Source: Ignelater luminosus
Lineage: Eukaryota; Arthropoda; Insecta; Coleoptera; Elateridae
Direction of reading: 5' to 3'
Assembly: GCA_011009095.1 (NCBI GenBank)
Contig: VTPC01005744.1
Span: 62,001-126,000 of the forward strand
DNA: 64,000 nucleotides
In this document: positions 62,677 to 64,000 of the stretch, piece after piece
How positions within the stretch are numbered: position 1 is the stretch's first letter
How the letters are laid out: each line of letters opens with the position of its first letter
Made by a program: the position numbers and the translations under genes
The notes under the pieces: model-generated
Told to the model about the DNA's origin: nothing
Databases searched by the model: none
The model's input: the letters and a program-made list of their open reading frames with translations, nothing else

Positions 62677-63949
62677 ACACATCGTTCAATAAGTCCCGAG
62701 ACTAACCCAGAGATGGTACTAGTAGTACCAAACTAGCCACGTTTCCCTAGAGTGCGAACCTTCACATGAAACGTGTAAAAATTTCACGTCGATTGGACCA
62801 CAAACAGCAGAGTTATCGAGGTTAGAGTAAAGTCACTTTGTAATTTGTTTGAAAAATGGAACAAAGCGAGTTTCGCGTGTTGATAAAACATTGTTTTTTA
62901 ATGGGTAAAAACACCGTAGAAGCCCAGCAATGGCTTGAGAAACGTTACCCAGACTCCTCTCCATCCAAATCAACGATTTGTCGTTGGTATGCTGAGTTTA
63001 AACGTGGTCGTACGGACACAAACGATGCGGAACGTTCGGGTAGGCCTTTGGAAGCCGTTACACCGGAAAATGTGAGTGAAGTATTCAAAATCGTAATGAA
63101 AAATCGCAAAGTAAAGGTCCGTGAGATTGCAGAAATGACACAGATATCATCTGGAAGCGTATTTACAATCCTTCATGAAAAATTGAGCATGAAAAAGGTT
63201 TTTTCCAAGTGGGTGCCGCGATTGCTTTCAATGGAACAAAAACAGCAACGAATCGACGATTCAGAGAGCTGTTTATCGCTATTTACTCGCAATAAAAAGG
63301 ATTTCCTGCGTCGATACGTGACCATGGATGAAACATGGATACATCATTTCACTCCGGAGTCGAATCGGCAATCATCTGAGTGGCGCATGGCTGGCGAAAG
63401 CCGCCCAAAGCGTCCAAAAACGCAGCAATCTGCTGGCTGGGATACACATGGCGTCATTTTCATTGACTACCTGGAAAAAGGTAAATCGATCAACAGTGAT
63501 TATTATATTGACTTGTTGGTACGTTTGAAGGAGGAGATCGCAGCAAAACGACCGCACATGAAGAAGAAAAAAATCCTTTTTCAGCAAGACAATGCACCAT
63601 GCCACAAGTCCATGAAAACAATGGCAAAAATCTACGAGTTGGGCTTTGATTTGCTTCCCCACCCCCCGTATTCGTCAGATTTAGCCCCCAGCGACTACTG
63701 GCTCTTTGCTGATCTCAAAAAAATGCTGCAGGGAAAAACATTTGGCTCGAATGAGGAGGTCATTGCCGAAACTGAAGCCTATTTTGAAGCAAAGGATAAA
63801 TCCTTCTATAAACATGGTATAGAAATGTTGGAAAGGCGTTGGAAAGATTGTATCACTCTAAAAGGAGATTATATTGATGAATAAAAATGATTTTTGAAAA
63901 AAAAAATGTTGTTTTCGTTGTTAGTCTCGGGACTTATTGAACGATGTGT
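62677..63949 (+). mobile_element. Apparently intact mariner element (1273 bp)
   Basis: The terminal inverted repeats are 30 bp (starting ACACATCGTTCAATAAGTCC) and are identical at both ends. The element is flanked by TA at 62675-62676 and 63950-63951. It encodes one uninterrupted transposase. A perfect TIR pair plus an open ORF indicates a recent arrival compared with all other elements in the window. Confidence 0.95.
62856..63884 (+). CDS. Mariner DD34D transposase, full length
   Basis: Cut-and-paste transposase of 342 residues (mariner average about 345). The N-terminal half has two helix-turn-helix units (around FRVLIKHCFLMGKN and STICRWYAEFKRGRT; then VREIAEMTQISSGSVFTIL), followed by a WVPRLL version of the WVPHEL motif at 119. 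Catalytic Asp residues are D158 (TMDETW), D245 (QQDNAPCH) and D280 (SSDLAPSDYWLF), with 34 residues between the last two. The signature YSPDLAPSDYxLF is YSSDLAPSDYWLF here. There are no stops or frameshifts. The family is mariner, probably the irritans group; the subfamily is a guess. Base composition is GC-richer than its surroundings, consistent with recent insertion. Confidence 0.96.
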   Translation: MEQSEFRVLIKHCFLMGKNTVEAQQWLEKRYPDSSPSKSTICRWYAEFKRGRTDTNDAERSGRPLEAVTPENVSEVFKIVMKNRKVKVREIAEMTQISSGSVFTILHEKLSMKKVFSKWVPRLLSMEQKQQRIDDSESCLSLFTRNKKDFLRRYVTMDETWIHHFTPESNRQSSEWRMAGESRPKRPKTQQSAGWDTHGVIFIDYLEKGKSINSDYYIDLLVRLKEEIAAKRPHMKKKKILFQQDNAPCHKSMKTMAKIYELGFDLLPHPPYSSDLAPSDYWLFADLKKMLQGKTFGSNEEVIAETEAYFEAKDKSFYKHGIEMLERRWKDCITLKGDYIDE

Positions 63950-64000
63950 TACATTAACTTTATAGTTTATTTTTAAAAAGTTTTGGGTGCACTTACTTAC

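Noticed and set aside
62856..63884. Host-domesticated transposase (SETMAR-like gene)
   Set aside because: Perfect TIRs, a TA duplication and no fused host domain or introns show a plain mariner.

Overview
The window is AT-rich, intron-rich eukaryotic DNA from an insect. A beetle is the best guess, from the digestive proteases and the mix of mariner relatives, but this is an inference and the species cannot be named. The coding content is recognisable only by joining short exons across GT/AG splice sites. Almost everything between exons is transposon debris, much of it organised as foldback (long inverted repeat) elements.

Layout. (1) 965-1306 (-): first coding exon of Cullin-1; the rest lies left of the window. 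(2) 2946-21564 (+): a complete five-exon DAZAP2 gene (186 aa), divergent from Cul1, with a 14.6 kb first intron; introns 1 and 3 carry foldback elements. (3) 21565-30290: DAZAP2 3' flank, a 202 bp MITE and a 1.25 kb foldback element with a transposase C-terminus. (4) 30291-39320 (-): a complete ten-exon DNA ligase IV gene (886 aa), tail-to-tail with DAZAP2; its last intron carries a foldback element with a tRNA-like core and intron 4 carries a dead mariner containing an assembly gap. (5) 43794-45254 (+) and 51844-52993 (-): two convergent chymotrypsin-like digestive proteases with the same five-exon plan; a third, broken copy lies at 59759-60804 (-). Between the two intact copies are relics of a non-LTR reverse transcriptase and two IS630/Tc1/mariner-type transposases. 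(6) 55075-56794: a nested foldback element carrying a short Cys-containing ORF and interrupted by a 374 bp solo LTR with heat-shock-element-like trimers. (7) 62677-63949: an apparently intact mariner with perfect 30 bp inverted repeats, a TA duplication and an uninterrupted 342 aa DD34D transposase.

Functionally, Cul1 (SCF ubiquitin ligase scaffold), DAZAP2 (PPxY adaptor) and LIG4 (end joining) are unrelated housekeeping genes. The proteases form a small locally duplicated and inverted family, probably of the midgut. The most unusual material is in the repeats: the HSE-bearing solo LTR, the foldback element with a captured ORF, the tRNA-like core in the LIG4 intron, and the possibly active mariner.
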